Assembly (NCBI RefSeq): GCF_003014715.1 | Contig: NZ_PYAV01000001.1 | Location: forward strand, 186,001 to 250,000 | DNA length: 64,000 nt | Direction: 5' to 3' | Source of the DNA: Salsuginibacillus halophilus | Lineage (GTDB): Bacteria > Bacillota > Bacilli > Bacillales > Marinococcaceae | Shown here: positions 35,478-45,003 of the stretch, piece by piece | How the letters are laid out: every line of letters begins with the position of its first letter | How positions within the stretch are numbered: the stretch's first letter is position 1 | The notes under the pieces: model-generated | What the model saw: the letters and a program-made list of their open reading frames with translations, nothing else | What the model was told of the DNA's origin: nothing | Database searches by the model: none | Translations under genes and position numbers: made by a program

Positions 35478-37247
35478 ATGCGCGTGTTTCTTGATTTATG
35501 GTGGTATTTTAAGCGTGAAAAAACAAGTTACATCATAGGGATTATCATGTTGATGATTGTGTCGATACTTTCCTTGCTACCTCCATACATTGTTGGTGTC
35601 GTTGTTGATTTAATGGTTGAAAATAATTTAACGGTGGAAGGATTGACCTTTTGGCTCATCATCTTGTTTTTTGTCGGATTGGCCGCATATATCTTCAGGT
35701 ATTTGTGGCGAATCATGATTTTTGGGGCATCGATCCGTTTAGCGAGGCTTTTGCGTAATCAACTTTATGAGCATTTTACAAATATGTCAGCTAAGTTTTA
35801 TCAACGCCGGAAAACAGGGGATTTAATGGCTCATGCGACAAATGACATCCGAGCTGTTGAACAAACCGCAGGTGCAGGTGTTTTAACACTTGTTGATTCA
35901 TTAACGTTAGGTGGTTTTGTCATTATTACGATGGCTGTAACCATCAGCTGGGAGTTGACATTACTTAGTTTACTTCCCCTGCCGCTACTTGCATTTTTAA
36001 CGAATTTTTATGGTTCAATGCTCCATAAACGGTTCCGGGTAGCACAAGCTGCGTTTTCCTCGTTAAATGACCGTGTGCAGGAAAGTATCGCCGGCATCCG
36101 GGTGACAAAAACTTTTGGTCAGGAAAAAGCAGATATTGCGGCGTTTCAAGCCGAGTCAGATGACGTCGTGAAAAAGAATTTAAGAGTTTCTAGGATTGAT
36201 GCATTATTTGATCCCACCATTACGTTTATTATTGGTGTCTCTTATTTCCTTGCTGTTTATTTCGGTGCCGGTTTCGTAATTAATGAAGACATAACGATCG
36301 GGCAGTTAACAAGCTTCACAATTTACTTAGGTCTGCTTGTATGGCCAATGCTTGCTTTCGGCTGGTTGTTTAATATTGTTGAGCGCGGTCGAGCCTCATA
36401 TGGTCGTATCTCAGAGCTGCTTGCAGAACAGGCTGAAATTACAGATGAGCATGCAGATACGACGAAGCCTCCCTCTGGGCGGTTCGATGTTGAGATTCAT
36501 TCGTTTCGTTACAAGTCTGAAGACGATCCAGTATTAAATGATGTTCGGTTTCAATTAAAAGAAGGTGAAACGTTAGGTGTGATTGGCCGTACCGGCAGTG
36601 GAAAGACAACGTTGATGAAATTGCTCATGCGTGAAGAACAGGGCGTAAACGGAAAGATTTCGCTCGATTACCGGTCAATCGAAAGATATACCTTAGATGC
36701 TTTACGGACATCGTTTGGGTATGTACCGCAGGATCAATTTTTATTTTCAGCGACCATTGCTGACAATATTGCTTTTGCCAAACCGAATGCGACGATGCAG
36801 GAAGTGATCGACGCAGCAAAACTTGCCTGTGTCCATGAAGATATTGTTCAGTTTCAAAATGGTTATGAAACGTTTGTTGGTGAGCGCGGTGTGACCTTAT
36901 CAGGTGGACAGAAGCAACGAATTGCAATTGCGCGTGCTTTATTAGTTGAGCCTGAAATTTTAATGTTTGATGATTCACTTTCCGCTGTTGATGCAAAAAC
37001 CGAGGAATCCATTTTAGAAGCATTGAGAATGAAACGAAGTGAACGAACGACAATCATTAGTGCGCATCGGTTGAGTGCAGTTAAACATGCCGATGTGATT
37101 CTCGTTTTAGATCAAGGAAAGGTTGTGGAGCAGGGGACACACGAGTCGTTAATGAAAAAAGACGGTTGGTACCGGGAGGTGTACAATCAACAGCAGCTTG
37201 AAAGTATTGTGGCAGAAGGAGGTGATACTGGTGGAACATACGGATGA
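35478..37247 (+). CDS. ABC exporter half-transporter, subunit 1 (YheI-like)
   Basis: A 589-aa fusion of six membrane helices (residues 15-300) and an ATPase domain. Walker A is GRTGSGKTTLMKLL, Q-loop YVPQDQFLFSA, signature LSGGQKQRIAIARALL, and Walker B LMFDDSLSAVD, where Asp replaces the usual catalytic Glu. It pairs with the next gene as a heterodimeric type IV exporter like YheI/YheH. Substrates of such pairs include drugs and lipids. The genes overlap by 17 bases. Confidence 0.92.
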   Translation: MRVFLDLWWYFKREKTSYIIGIIMLMIVSILSLLPPYIVGVVVDLMVENNLTVEGLTFWLIILFFVGLAAYIFRYLWRIMIFGASIRLARLLRNQLYEHFTNMSAKFYQRRKTGDLMAHATNDIRAVEQTAGAGVLTLVDSLTLGGFVIITMAVTISWELTLLSLLPLPLLAFLTNFYGSMLHKRFRVAQAAFSSLNDRVQESIAGIRVTKTFGQEKADIAAFQAESDDVVKKNLRVSRIDALFDPTITFIIGVSYFLAVYFGAGFVINEDITIGQLTSFTIYLGLLVWPMLAFGWLFNIVERGRASYGRISELLAEQAEITDEHADTTKPPSGRFDVEIHSFRYKSEDDPVLNDVRFQLKEGETLGVIGRTGSGKTTLMKLLMREEQGVNGKISLDYRSIERYTLDALRTSFGYVPQDQFLFSATIADNIAFAKPNATMQEVIDAAKLACVHEDIVQFQNGYETFVGERGVTLSGGQKQRIAIARALLVEPEILMFDDSLSAVDAKTEESILEALRMKRSERTTIISAHRLSAVKHADVILVLDQGKVVEQGTHESLMKKDGWYREVYNQQQLESIVAEGGDTGGTYG

Positions 37248-39024
37248 ACAGTTGACGACGAAACAACAGACGCGTATTTTAAAACGTCTGCTCAGCTATA
37301 TGAAATTTCATAAAGTATTACTCTTTTGGGCTATGCTCTTTCTTGCGCTTGGGACCGGGGCAGAACTAATCGGTCCGATTTTAATTCAAACATTTATTGA
37401 TGACTATTTAACGCCTGCTCAGTTTCCGGTTGAACCGTTGATTGCTTTAGCCGTGACCTATATCATTTTGCACGTGAGTGCGGTATTTTTTAATTACTTT
37501 CAACAGTTTTGGTTTGATAAAGCAGCTTTAAGAATGATTCAGCGAATGCGGGTTGAAGTGTTTGGTAACGTCGCTCATATGGGGTTGTCCTTTTTTGACC
37601 GGACGGCGACAGGCGGGATTATCTCTCGGCTAACGAACGATACCGAACGGATTAAAGAGTTTTATGTGAATGTTTTAAGCATGCTTGTGCAAAACTTCGT
37701 ATTTTTCATCGGGATCTTTGCGGCCATGTTTTATTTAAATGTACAGCTTGCTTTGTTTTGTCTTGCGCTGCTTCCGGTTGTATTTATACTTTTGCATACG
37801 TACCGGAAATTCAGTGCGAAATATTACGGGCGTATGAGTGGCAAGCTTTCGGAATTGAATGCACGGTTAAACGAATCGATTCAAGGAATGGCGATTATTC
37901 AAATTTTTCGGCAGGAGCGGCGGATGCGCCGTGAGTTTGCCGAGTTAAATGATGAACACCACCGCGCCTGGCTTAAAGGGATGAAACTTGACGGACTATT
38001 GCTTAGGCCGGCCGTTGATTTTTTATCAATTATTGCGTTAATGCTTGTGATTGGCTATTTCGGCATCATTTCGTTCAACAGTCCGATTGAAGTAGGTGTG
38101 TTGTATGCTTTTGTGAATTATTTAGAACGCTTCTTTGAACCTGTTAATCAAATGATGGCGCGGTTGTCTATTTTTCAACAAGCGATTGTGGCTGCCGGCC
38201 GGGTATTTAAATTGATTGATCACGATGAGCCAGCGCCACCTAAACGTTACGAAGGCAATCCTCAAATAACGCGCGGTCGAATCGAATTCAAAAATGTCTC
38301 ATTTTCTTATGACCAAACCACACCTGTATTAAAAAATATCTCGTTTACTATTGACCAAGGTGAGACGCTGGCTTTTGTTGGACATACGGGCAGCGGCAAA
38401 AGTTCAGTTATCAATTTATTAATGCGATTTTATGAACCAGATGAAGGTGAGATTTTACTAGATGGAGAGCCGCTTGCAAAATACAGCAAAGAAGAGCTGC
38501 GCAAAAAACTCGGTCTGGTACTTCAGGATTCACATATGTTCAGTGGTGATGTATTAGAAAATATTCAGCTTTATAATCAAGAGATTACTGAAGCTCAAGC
38601 GGTTCAGGCAGCAGAAACGGTGCGTGCGGATCAGTTTATTCAGAAGCTCCCTGGGGGTTATCGTCATCCTGTCGGTGAACGTGGCGGCACATTTTCGACT
38701 GGTGAGCGGCAGTTAATTTCTTTTGCACGTACGATGGCGTTAAATCCAAAAGTTCTTGTGCTTGATGAAGCTACCGCCAATATTGACACAGAAACAGAAG
38801 AATTGATTCAAGCGGCGCTTGAGACGATGAAATCCGGCCGGACAACAATTGCAATTGCTCACCGCTTGTCTACAATTAAACAGGCAGACAAAATTGTGGT
38901 CCTTCACCAAGGGGAGATTCAAGAAGCGGGTAACCATGAGGAACTACTGCAAAAAGAAGGTCTGTACTACAATATGTATGTACTGCAGCAAGGGCGGAGA
39001 TTGGAAGCAAAAATTTCAGGTTAA
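37231..39024 (+). CDS. ABC exporter half-transporter, subunit 2 (YheH-like)
   Basis: A 597-aa half-transporter: membrane domain (about residues 30-310), Walker A GHTGSGKSSVINLL, and Walker B VLVLDEATANIDTETEE with the catalytic Glu intact. The signature motif is altered to FSTGERQLISFART. Together with the Asp in subunit 1 this places one degenerate and one active ATP site, the normal asymmetry of heterodimeric exporters. GTG 37231 follows AAGGAGG at 8 bases. Confidence 0.92.
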   Translation: MEHTDEQLTTKQQTRILKRLLSYMKFHKVLLFWAMLFLALGTGAELIGPILIQTFIDDYLTPAQFPVEPLIALAVTYIILHVSAVFFNYFQQFWFDKAALRMIQRMRVEVFGNVAHMGLSFFDRTATGGIISRLTNDTERIKEFYVNVLSMLVQNFVFFIGIFAAMFYLNVQLALFCLALLPVVFILLHTYRKFSAKYYGRMSGKLSELNARLNESIQGMAIIQIFRQERRMRREFAELNDEHHRAWLKGMKLDGLLLRPAVDFLSIIALMLVIGYFGIISFNSPIEVGVLYAFVNYLERFFEPVNQMMARLSIFQQAIVAAGRVFKLIDHDEPAPPKRYEGNPQITRGRIEFKNVSFSYDQTTPVLKNISFTIDQGETLAFVGHTGSGKSSVINLLMRFYEPDEGEILLDGEPLAKYSKEELRKKLGLVLQDSHMFSGDVLENIQLYNQEITEAQAVQAAETVRADQFIQKLPGGYRHPVGERGGTFSTGERQLISFARTMALNPKVLVLDEATANIDTETEELIQAALETMKSGRTTIAIAHRLSTIKQADKIVVLHQGEIQEAGNHEELLQKEGLYYNMYVLQQGRRLEAKISG

Positions 39025-39101
39025 AGCGAGTTTGACACGACAGCGCCGAGCGTATACATTTAAGGAGAGTACAAAGGAGAAAAAAGAAGGGGGTTATACC
39101 C

Positions 39102-39314
39102 GTGGCAGATGAAACAATTAAAGTTGAAGGAATGACTTGTGGAGGGTGTAAAGCTTCTGTAGAACAAGCGCTTACAAGTGTAGCAGGCGTAAGCGGTGTC
39201 CAAGTTTCTCTTGAATATGGCCACGTGCAAGTCACATATGATGAACAAACAACAAGTAAGCATACGCTTGAAGAAGAAATTGAGGATGCCGGCTTTGACG
39301 TTGTTAAGCCGTAA
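39102..39314 (+). CDS. copZ: Copper chaperone CopZ-like (HMA domain)
   Basis: A 70-aa heavy-metal-associated domain with the metal-binding GMTCGGC (residues 10-16). The fold pattern ends EEEIEDAGFDVV. Such proteins deliver Cu(I) to CopA or act as heavy-metal chaperones. No CopA or CsoR is next to it here. GTG 39102 follows GAAGGGGG. Confidence 0.88.
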   Translation: MADETIKVEGMTCGGCKASVEQALTSVAGVSGVQVSLEYGHVQVTYDEQTTSKHTLEEEIEDAGFDVVKP

Positions 39315-39377
39315 TCGGCATAAGCAGTCCGGCTGAAAGCAGTAGCCGGGCCGCTTATGCCTGAAGGAGGAACCGAA

Positions 39378-39872
39378 GTGAGTTGGATTTTTGTTATTGG
39401 TGCAGCGGTTATGGGTGCGATTGCAATGGTCGTCCGGATGCGCGCCACGAAAAAGCCGGCGACGGTGAAGAAAATTATTCTTCCACCGGTATTTATGTCT
39501 ACAGGCTTTTTGATGTTTGTATATGAACCAGCCCGTTTGTCGACATTACAAATTTTAGAGGCTTTGACGGTTGGCCTGCTTTTTTCGATTGTATTGATTA
39601 AAACATCCAAGTTCGAGTGGCGTCACGGCTTTATATATATGCAGCGCTCAAAGGCTTTTGTTTTTATACTTATCGGACTATTAGTCGCAAGAATTTTATT
39701 TAAATTGATTATCGGGGATGCCATTCATTACGCTGAACTTGCCGGGATGTTTTTCATTTTAGCTTACGGCATGATTATCCCATGGCGATTAGCAATGTTG
39801 TACAAGTTTAAACGTTTGGAAAAAGAAGGATGGACTCAAGAAGAAACGAGTGCGGCTGTAAGAGCAACATAA
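39378..39872 (+). CDS. ccdC: CcdC-family membrane protein (cytochrome c biogenesis cluster)
   Basis: A 164-aa protein with about four to five membrane helices, starting MSWIFVIGAAVMGAIAMVVR and containing LPPVFMSTGFLMFVYEPARL. This is the CcdC (YneJ) pattern found with ccdA in Bacillus; ccdA is not adjacent here. GTG 39378 follows GGAGG and is preferred over the longer frame. Confidence 0.85.
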   Translation: MSWIFVIGAAVMGAIAMVVRMRATKKPATVKKIILPPVFMSTGFLMFVYEPARLSTLQILEALTVGLLFSIVLIKTSKFEWRHGFIYMQRSKAFVFILIGLLVARILFKLIIGDAIHYAELAGMFFILAYGMIIPWRLAMLYKFKRLEKEGWTQEETSAAVRAT

Positions 39873-39877
39873 ATCGA

Positions 39878-39910
39878 CCCCCGGAAGTTGTGATATATTC
39901 CGGGGGTTTA
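39878..39910. terminator. Bidirectional terminator between ccdC and the DUF2621 gene
   Basis: CCCCCGGAA / TTCCGGGGG followed by TTT, between two convergent genes. Confidence 0.78.
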
Positions 39911-39921
39911 ATTCGTCTTGT

Positions 39922-40359
39922 TCAGCGGGCTTGTTCAAACAATGGTTCGTAGGCGGTGTAGGAAATGTTTTTTTCATCGAGCTTTTTGCGCAGAAATTTA
40001 TGATCCCGCTTTGGTGTTGCCAAGATATAACCGCGAATCAGTAAGTCCTGGTTAATCCGGCTTGCTTTTTCCTGAAGAGCTAGTTCCCCAACTTTACCGG
40101 CAATTTTTTGCTTCGCTTGGTCGCGGAAAAGCTCTGGTACAGGCTCTACAAGATCATTCAAAAGGTTTTTTTCTTCACTGCCCCATAAATGTATCGTTTG
40201 ATCAATATAGTAATCCTGCCAGTCGAGCGTGGAGTAACCATCGTTTTTCGGCAGGCGTTTTAAAAATTTACGAAACATAAAATAACCGCCGATAAACATT
40301 AAAACTGTTAATAATACAGACCAGCCGAGAATAAACCACATGAAAGCGTCTGAAGGCAT
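39922..40359 (-). CDS. YneK-like DUF2621 protein
   Basis: A 145-aa protein with one N-terminal transmembrane helix (FMWFILGWSVLLTVLMFIGGYFMF) and a soluble domain DWQDYYIDQTIHLWGSEEKN ... ELFRDQAKQKIAGKVGELAL. It matches the DUF2621 family and the yneJ-yneK neighbourhood of Bacillus. The function is unknown. Confidence 0.85.
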   Translation of the reverse strand: MPSDAFMWFILGWSVLLTVLMFIGGYFMFRKFLKRLPKNDGYSTLDWQDYYIDQTIHLWGSEEKNLLNDLVEPVPELFRDQAKQKIAGKVGELALQEKASRINQDLLIRGYILATPKRDHKFLRKKLDEKNISYTAYEPLFEQAR

Positions 40360-40437
40360 ATTGTCCCCTCCATCTTCAAAGTCGTAATTATTGTATCATA
40401 CCTATATCCACACTCAATAGAAAGGCGGGTTCTCTTA

Positions 40438-40857
40438 ATGGAACTTTATATCATGACTTATGTGATTCATTGGCTGATGGCGTTGTTTTTCTTTTTACTT
40501 TTACCGTTTCCTTTTATATTAAAAGGAGTAAATGGTGAGCAGAAATTTTGGCTGTTAAATGTTTACCGGTGGATTTTTCATTTATCCCATGCAGGTGTGA
40601 TTATCAGCTTGGCCAGCGGTGTTATGCTTGCCGATACATATTTAAGTTCATGGTTCTTCGCAGTGATGATTTTATGGCTTGTGATTAGTGCAATGCTCGG
40701 TTTTACGGCAAAATATGCACGGATCATTCGTGAAGGTGGTGCAGTATCTGTAATTGAAGAGCGTCGTTTATTTTGGTTTAGTTTAGCACTTTCAGCTGCC
40801 GTGTTTCTTATGTTTGTTGTAAAATTCGCGCCGTGGATTACCGGAGATTTAACTTAA
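40438..40857 (+). CDS. Four-helix integral membrane protein of unknown function
   Basis: A 139-aa protein with four hydrophobic helices (about residues 8-30, 47-67, 71-90 and 112-132) and two in-membrane histidines near HWLMAL and LSHAGV. The pattern is reminiscent of small cytochrome-like or CopD-like membrane proteins, but no firm family match can be made by eye. It may begin at ATG 40438 or ATG 40450. Confidence 0.7.
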   Translation: MELYIMTYVIHWLMALFFFLLLPFPFILKGVNGEQKFWLLNVYRWIFHLSHAGVIISLASGVMLADTYLSSWFFAVMILWLVISAMLGFTAKYARIIREGGAVSVIEERRLFWFSLALSAAVFLMFVVKFAPWITGDLT

Positions 40858-40919
40858 AGTGAATCAGTTAGGGTTTCTTTCTCAAAATCGCAGGGTAAAC
40901 GTGTTTTAGAGGTGAGGCT

Positions 40920-41084
40920 ATGGTGATGAATCGATTAACAAGTATAGCTGTCCGAGTTCCGGCAGGTGTGCTCTTGTTAGTGCTTACAACGCTGGCAGGG
41001 TTTTTGGCGATCGGATACCTTGGACTTGTCGTTGGTTTATTTTTAGGTATCATTTTATTTGGTATATGTGTGGAAGGCGGTTGA
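40920..41084 (+). CDS. 54-aa hydrophobic membrane protein
   Basis: The ORF starts at ATG 40920 behind GAGGTGAGG and encodes MVMNRLTSIAVRVPAGVLLL then VLTTLAGFLAIGYLGLVVGL, giving two closely spaced membrane helices. The final codons overlap a hairpin-like sequence with a T7 run near 41107, a probable terminator. Unknown function. Confidence 0.55.
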   Translation: MVMNRLTSIAVRVPAGVLLLVLTTLAGFLAIGYLGLVVGLFLGIILFGICVEGG

Positions 41085-41228
41085 TGCACTTCAGGTGCAG
41101 CAGCCGTCTTTTTTTAGGCAGAGCATCAGCGTCATCTGCTGTTTTTTCAAAAACACATGCGAATCGTCCAAGCTAATCAAAGCTTCCACCATAAGATGCT
41201 AGTAATCTTACGAAAGGAAGTGATGATT

Positions 41229-41726
41229 TTGAGTTGTGCATCTGGTTGTGTATGTGATGTGTTAGCAAGAATTATGGCGGAGCAGGAGGCGGCAGCAATT
41301 GACTGTCGAAATGATTGTTTTAATTTAAACCCTGCGACAAACAATAATAATGATACAATGCCGTTTATTCTCTGGACGAAGAAAAATACACTTTTTTATG
41401 CCTTCAGTGATATTGCCTCTAATGATTGCTTTGCAACGGTTTACTTTCGGGTAAGTGAGTTTGATAAGCAAAAAAAATGTGTCACATTGGAGCTTTTACA
41501 GCCAAATGATGATCGCTCCATTGATGTCGGTTATGACTGCTGTGTTCCGCTTAACCAAGTTTGTCAAAGTGGTGAGCTTGAGCTCGTGCGTACTGGTCAG
41601 TGCGTGATTGTTGATTGTGAATGCCTCTGTGCAATCGAATGCATCAATCCAAACGCTGTTGTTTCGAATTTTTCTAACAATAACAAAATTTGTAATAAAA
41701 AGCCGAATTACGGCAGCAAAGAGTAA
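41229..41726 (+). CDS. Spore coat protein of the CotY/CotZ/ExsY family
   Basis: A Cys-rich protein. The N-terminus SCASGCVCDVL, the core PFILWTKKNTLFYAFSD then NDCFATVYFRVSEF, and the end VIVDCECLCAIECINPN are typical of CotZ/CotY, which crosslink the outer coat or crust by disulphides. TTG 41229 is eight bases from AGGAAG; ATG 41223 is possible but too close to it. It is the last gene before the selenium locus. Confidence 0.85.
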   Translation: MSCASGCVCDVLARIMAEQEAAAIDCRNDCFNLNPATNNNNDTMPFILWTKKNTLFYAFSDIASNDCFATVYFRVSEFDKQKKCVTLELLQPNDDRSIDVGYDCCVPLNQVCQSGELELVRTGQCVIVDCECLCAIECINPNAVVSNFSNNNKICNKKPNYGSKE

Positions 41727-41727
41727 T

Positions 41728-41762
41728 AAAAAAAGCCGCTCATAAAATGAGCGGCTTTTTTT
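41728..41762. terminator. Bidirectional terminator between the coat gene and tRNA-Sec
   Basis: AAAAAAAGCCGCT / AGCGGCTTTTTTT around an AT-rich loop. It serves the plus-strand coat gene and the minus-strand tRNA. Confidence 0.88.
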
Positions 41763-41794
41763 ATGTGTAAAACATAGACTTCAATTGTTAAATT

Positions 41795-41891
41795 TGGCGG
41801 GACCGTGTAGGAATCGAACCTACCGAAGACGGCACGCGCCTTCCTCAGGGCTTTGAAGGCCCAGGCGGACACCAGTTCCGCATCCGGCCCC
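41795..41891 (-). tRNA. selC: tRNA-Sec (anticodon UCA)
   Basis: The complement folds as a selenocysteine tRNA. The acceptor GGGGCCG pairs with CGGTCCC, followed by G and an encoded CCA. The anticodon loop CTTCAAA has UCA, the variable arm is very long (around GGAAGGCGC...GCCGTCTTC), and the T arm is GTAGG-TTCGATT-CCTAC. The eighth acceptor pair expected in bacterial tRNA-Sec is a mismatch in my reading. The 97-base length and UCA anticodon leave little doubt. selB lies 190 bases away, divergently. Confidence 0.95.
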
Positions 41892-42080
41892 AAATTTGTT
41901 ATTTTAGACTTAAAAATTATATCGGGTTTCGACTGATTTTGCAAGCCTCTGAATCATAAGTTGATCTCTCTTTTCTAATGTGCGCTTTCACGCCCGCTTG
42001 GCGCAGGGCTTCTGCTTTTTTTCTCTAACGAATTATAGTAAGGTGGAGAAAAGTCAGCTAAGTAAAGTAAGGTGATATTG

Positions 42081-43997
42081 TTGGATGCAAACGAAACAAC
42101 ATATACAGTCGGCGTCGCTGGTCACATTGATCACGGGAAAACGACACTCGTTAAAGCTTTAACAAATGCAGAAACTGACCGTTTGAAAGAAGAGCAAGAA
42201 AGAGCAATCTCTATTGAACCAGGTTTTGCCCGGTTAGAAACTGAAGATCAGCGGCAGGTATCATTAATTGATGTGCCTGGTCATGAAAAATTTATCCGCC
42301 AGATGATTGCAGGTGTCGCCGGTATTGATATGGTACTTATGGTGATCGCAGCTGATGAAGGTGTTATGCCGCAGACGAAAGAACATATGGATATTTTAAC
42401 ACTGCTAGGTATTGAACATGCGGTTATTGCGTTGACTAAAGCAGATCAAGTCGAAGAAGAGCTGCTTGATCTTGTCAAAGATGATGTCGGCGAGACGGTG
42501 ACCGGCACCGCTTTTGCAAACGCACCGATTGTTGTATGCGATGGGGTGTCCGGTACCGGAGTCCAGCAAGTTAAGCAGGAAATTTTAACAAACCTTCAAG
42601 ACGTCCCAAACCGAGACATTGAAGGTGCTTTTCGTCTGCCGGTGGATCAAGTGTTTACTGTGCACGGTCAAGGAACCATTGTACGCGGAACAGTTTATGA
42701 AGGGTCAGTGCGCGAAGGTGAATATGTTAAGCTGCTGCCGTCAGGGAAAAAGGCGAAAGTCCGTCAGCTTCAAGTACATCATGAGCTCGTGCAGAATGGA
42801 CAGGCCGGACAGCGTTTAGCGATGAATATTGGCGGCATTGAAAAAGATGAAGTTACCCGTGGCGATGTCTTTGTCGCCCAGGATCACTATACAACAACAG
42901 AGGTTTTAGATGTAAGTTTAACGCCGCTTCAGCCGCTAATACACCCCTTAAAACAACGGACAGCTGTGAAGCTGCACTTAGGTACCGCTGAAGTTTACGG
43001 TCAAATTGTATTTTTTGATCGCAACGAACTTCATGAAAAGTCAGGTGAGGTTTTATGTCAAATTCGTTTAGATGCCCCTGTAGTTACAAAGCGTGGTGAC
43101 CGGTTCATTTTACGGCGACCGACACCGGTGGAAACGGTCGGTGGCGGCGTGGTGATTGAAGCTGAAGCCGGCCGCTACCGGTTTGGTGAAGCGACGATAG
43201 AAATGCTTGAAGCGAAAAAAGCAGGCACACCTGCCGATCGGATACAAGAGACACTGCAAAATGCAAAGCAGCTTCATTTTAACGAGCTAATTCGACAAGC
43301 AGGCTTATCAGAGATTGAAGGGACGAAAGAAATTGAACGATTACTTGATGATGGAACGCTTATAAAACTGAAAGATAAAAGTTACACATTAGAAAGTGTT
43401 TACAACGTGTGGCGTCTGCTTACGATCGAAGAACTTAAAGCTTATCACGAGTACTTTTCAATGCGGCAGGGGAAGCAAAAAGGGGAGCTCGTTGAATCGT
43501 TTAGTAAGACGTATCCAAAAAGGTTGATTGAAGCATTTATTGAAAAGGCTGAAGTAGAAGGCCATATCGTGCGTGCAGGACCTTACTTGAGGTTGCCGGA
43601 CTTTTTGCCTCAGCCACCTGGTGAGCGTAAAAAAGCTTATGAACATTTGTTCGAAAAGCTTCTAGCAGCAGGGCTTTCGGTCCCGGTTTTGTCAGAAGCT
43701 GCAGTGGCATCTGGATGGGAAGAAAGAGAAATTGAAGAGCTCAGAGCTTTTTTTATCGAGACGAATACCGGTAGAGCTCTTGATGAAAGGCATATTGTAT
43801 TAACGTCTGTTTTTCATCAAAAAGCGTGCCAGCTTTATGAAGCGACAGAAGTGGAGTTTGGGTTAAGCGAGGCAAAGGATTTGCTTCAAACGTCAAGAAA
43901 GTATGTTGTGCCATTTTTAGAAGCGCTTGATCAAGCTGGATGGACGAAGCGGACGGACGTGGGGAGGATGTGGCAACATGACCCATGCACCACTTAG
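42081..43997 (+). CDS. selB: Selenocysteine-specific elongation factor SelB
   Basis: SelB brings Sec-tRNA to the ribosome at UGA codons marked by a SECIS hairpin. The N-terminal EF-Tu-like GTPase has GHIDHGKTTLVKAL, the SelB-type RAISIEPGFA switch region, DVPGHEKFIRQM and the G4 motif ALTKADQ. Beta-barrel domains follow. The C-terminal third is a chain of winged helices that read the SECIS. TTG 42081 is placed five bases from AAGGTGA (638 aa). The end overlaps the next gene by 20 bases. Confidence 0.96.
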   Translation: MDANETTYTVGVAGHIDHGKTTLVKALTNAETDRLKEEQERAISIEPGFARLETEDQRQVSLIDVPGHEKFIRQMIAGVAGIDMVLMVIAADEGVMPQTKEHMDILTLLGIEHAVIALTKADQVEEELLDLVKDDVGETVTGTAFANAPIVVCDGVSGTGVQQVKQEILTNLQDVPNRDIEGAFRLPVDQVFTVHGQGTIVRGTVYEGSVREGEYVKLLPSGKKAKVRQLQVHHELVQNGQAGQRLAMNIGGIEKDEVTRGDVFVAQDHYTTTEVLDVSLTPLQPLIHPLKQRTAVKLHLGTAEVYGQIVFFDRNELHEKSGEVLCQIRLDAPVVTKRGDRFILRRPTPVETVGGGVVIEAEAGRYRFGEATIEMLEAKKAGTPADRIQETLQNAKQLHFNELIRQAGLSEIEGTKEIERLLDDGTLIKLKDKSYTLESVYNVWRLLTIEELKAYHEYFSMRQGKQKGELVESFSKTYPKRLIEAFIEKAEVEGHIVRAGPYLRLPDFLPQPPGERKKAYEHLFEKLLAAGLSVPVLSEAAVASGWEEREIEELRAFFIETNTGRALDERHIVLTSVFHQKACQLYEATEVEFGLSEAKDLLQTSRKYVVPFLEALDQAGWTKRTDVGRMWQHDPCTT

Positions 43998-45003
43998 ACG
44001 TGTTGCGTTTTTCACCCCGTATTTACAAGCTGGCCGTGGGAATGCAACAACAGCCGCTCGTTTAATTTCAGCGTTAAGTCGTGCTGGTTATGAAGTCGAA
44101 ACGTTTGCTTTTGAAGAAGAGTCATCTGAACGTGGGTTAGCGTTATTGCAATCGGCAGATATTGTACACGGCCTTCATTTTCGCCGCTTTTTTCAATGGC
44201 TTGAACAAACAAAGGCTAAGGTGGAACAGCCGCTTGTATTAACCTCGGGCGGCACTGATGTACATATCGACCTGCAAGATGAAGCAAAAGTTAATGAACT
44301 TGCAGCATCGATGAATACCATTGATGCCCTCGTTTTGTTTACAGAAGAAGCAAAACATAAGGCAGCCGAACAGTTTCCATCACTTGCAGACCGATTATAC
44401 GTTATTCCGCAAGGGGTGGAGCCGCCGCCGGTACTTCCGCCGGCCAAGCTCCCAACTGGTGATGCAAAGTTTTTGCTGCCTGCAGGACTGCGTGCGGTGA
44501 AGGATATCTTTTATCTTTTCGAAGCGTTTGAGCGGTTGAACGAACACTTTGATTCGCTCCAAGTCGTTTGTATCGGTGAGGCGATAGAAACAAAAGTAAC
44601 GCAAAGCGTGCATGAATGTGCAGAAATATACAGTTGGTTTCATTACGTGGAGCCGGTGCCTAAAGGTGAAATGGGCGCCTACTATATGTGGGCCGATGCG
44701 GTTTTAAACACCTCAACCTCAGAAGGTCAGCCGATGGCTTTGCTCGAAGCGATGGCACTTGGAAAGCTTTTGTTCGCGCGGCGTAACGCTGGAAACGAAA
44801 GTGTTATTAATGATGGTGTGAACGGTTTTTTGTTTCATCATCCTTTAGAATTTGAAAAGAAGTGGCACGATATAGCTGCAGATCCTGTGCTTTTACAGAA
44901 GATCTGCAGTCAAGCAGCCAATGATGCAGATCAAAAGCACCGGCCGGAGCAAGAGGCACAAGCGTATATGCGAATTTACGAAAAGTTATGGCGAAAGAGT
45001 TGA
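43978..45003 (+). CDS. GT4-type glycosyltransferase in the selenium locus, SenB-like
   Basis: A 341-aa GT-B fold protein whose start (ATG 43978, with GGGAGG upstream) lies inside the end of selB. Blocks are GRGNATTAARLISAL, VLTSGGTDVHIDL, YVIPQGVEPPPVLPP, LPAGLRAVKDIFYLFEAFER and STSEGQPMALLEAMALGKLL. The 'R.GN..TA', 'TGTDxxxDL', 'xQxVxPPP' and 'GxxRxVKD' features recall SenB, the selenosugar synthase that joins selenophosphate to a UDP-sugar. Location between selB and selD supports a selenium role, but this is by-eye resemblance. A generic GT4 enzyme is the alternative. Confidence 0.7.
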   Translation: MTHAPLRRVAFFTPYLQAGRGNATTAARLISALSRAGYEVETFAFEEESSERGLALLQSADIVHGLHFRRFFQWLEQTKAKVEQPLVLTSGGTDVHIDLQDEAKVNELAASMNTIDALVLFTEEAKHKAAEQFPSLADRLYVIPQGVEPPPVLPPAKLPTGDAKFLLPAGLRAVKDIFYLFEAFERLNEHFDSLQVVCIGEAIETKVTQSVHECAEIYSWFHYVEPVPKGEMGAYYMWADAVLNTSTSEGQPMALLEAMALGKLLFARRNAGNESVINDGVNGFLFHHPLEFEKKWHDIAADPVLLQKICSQAANDADQKHRPEQEAQAYMRIYEKLWRKS

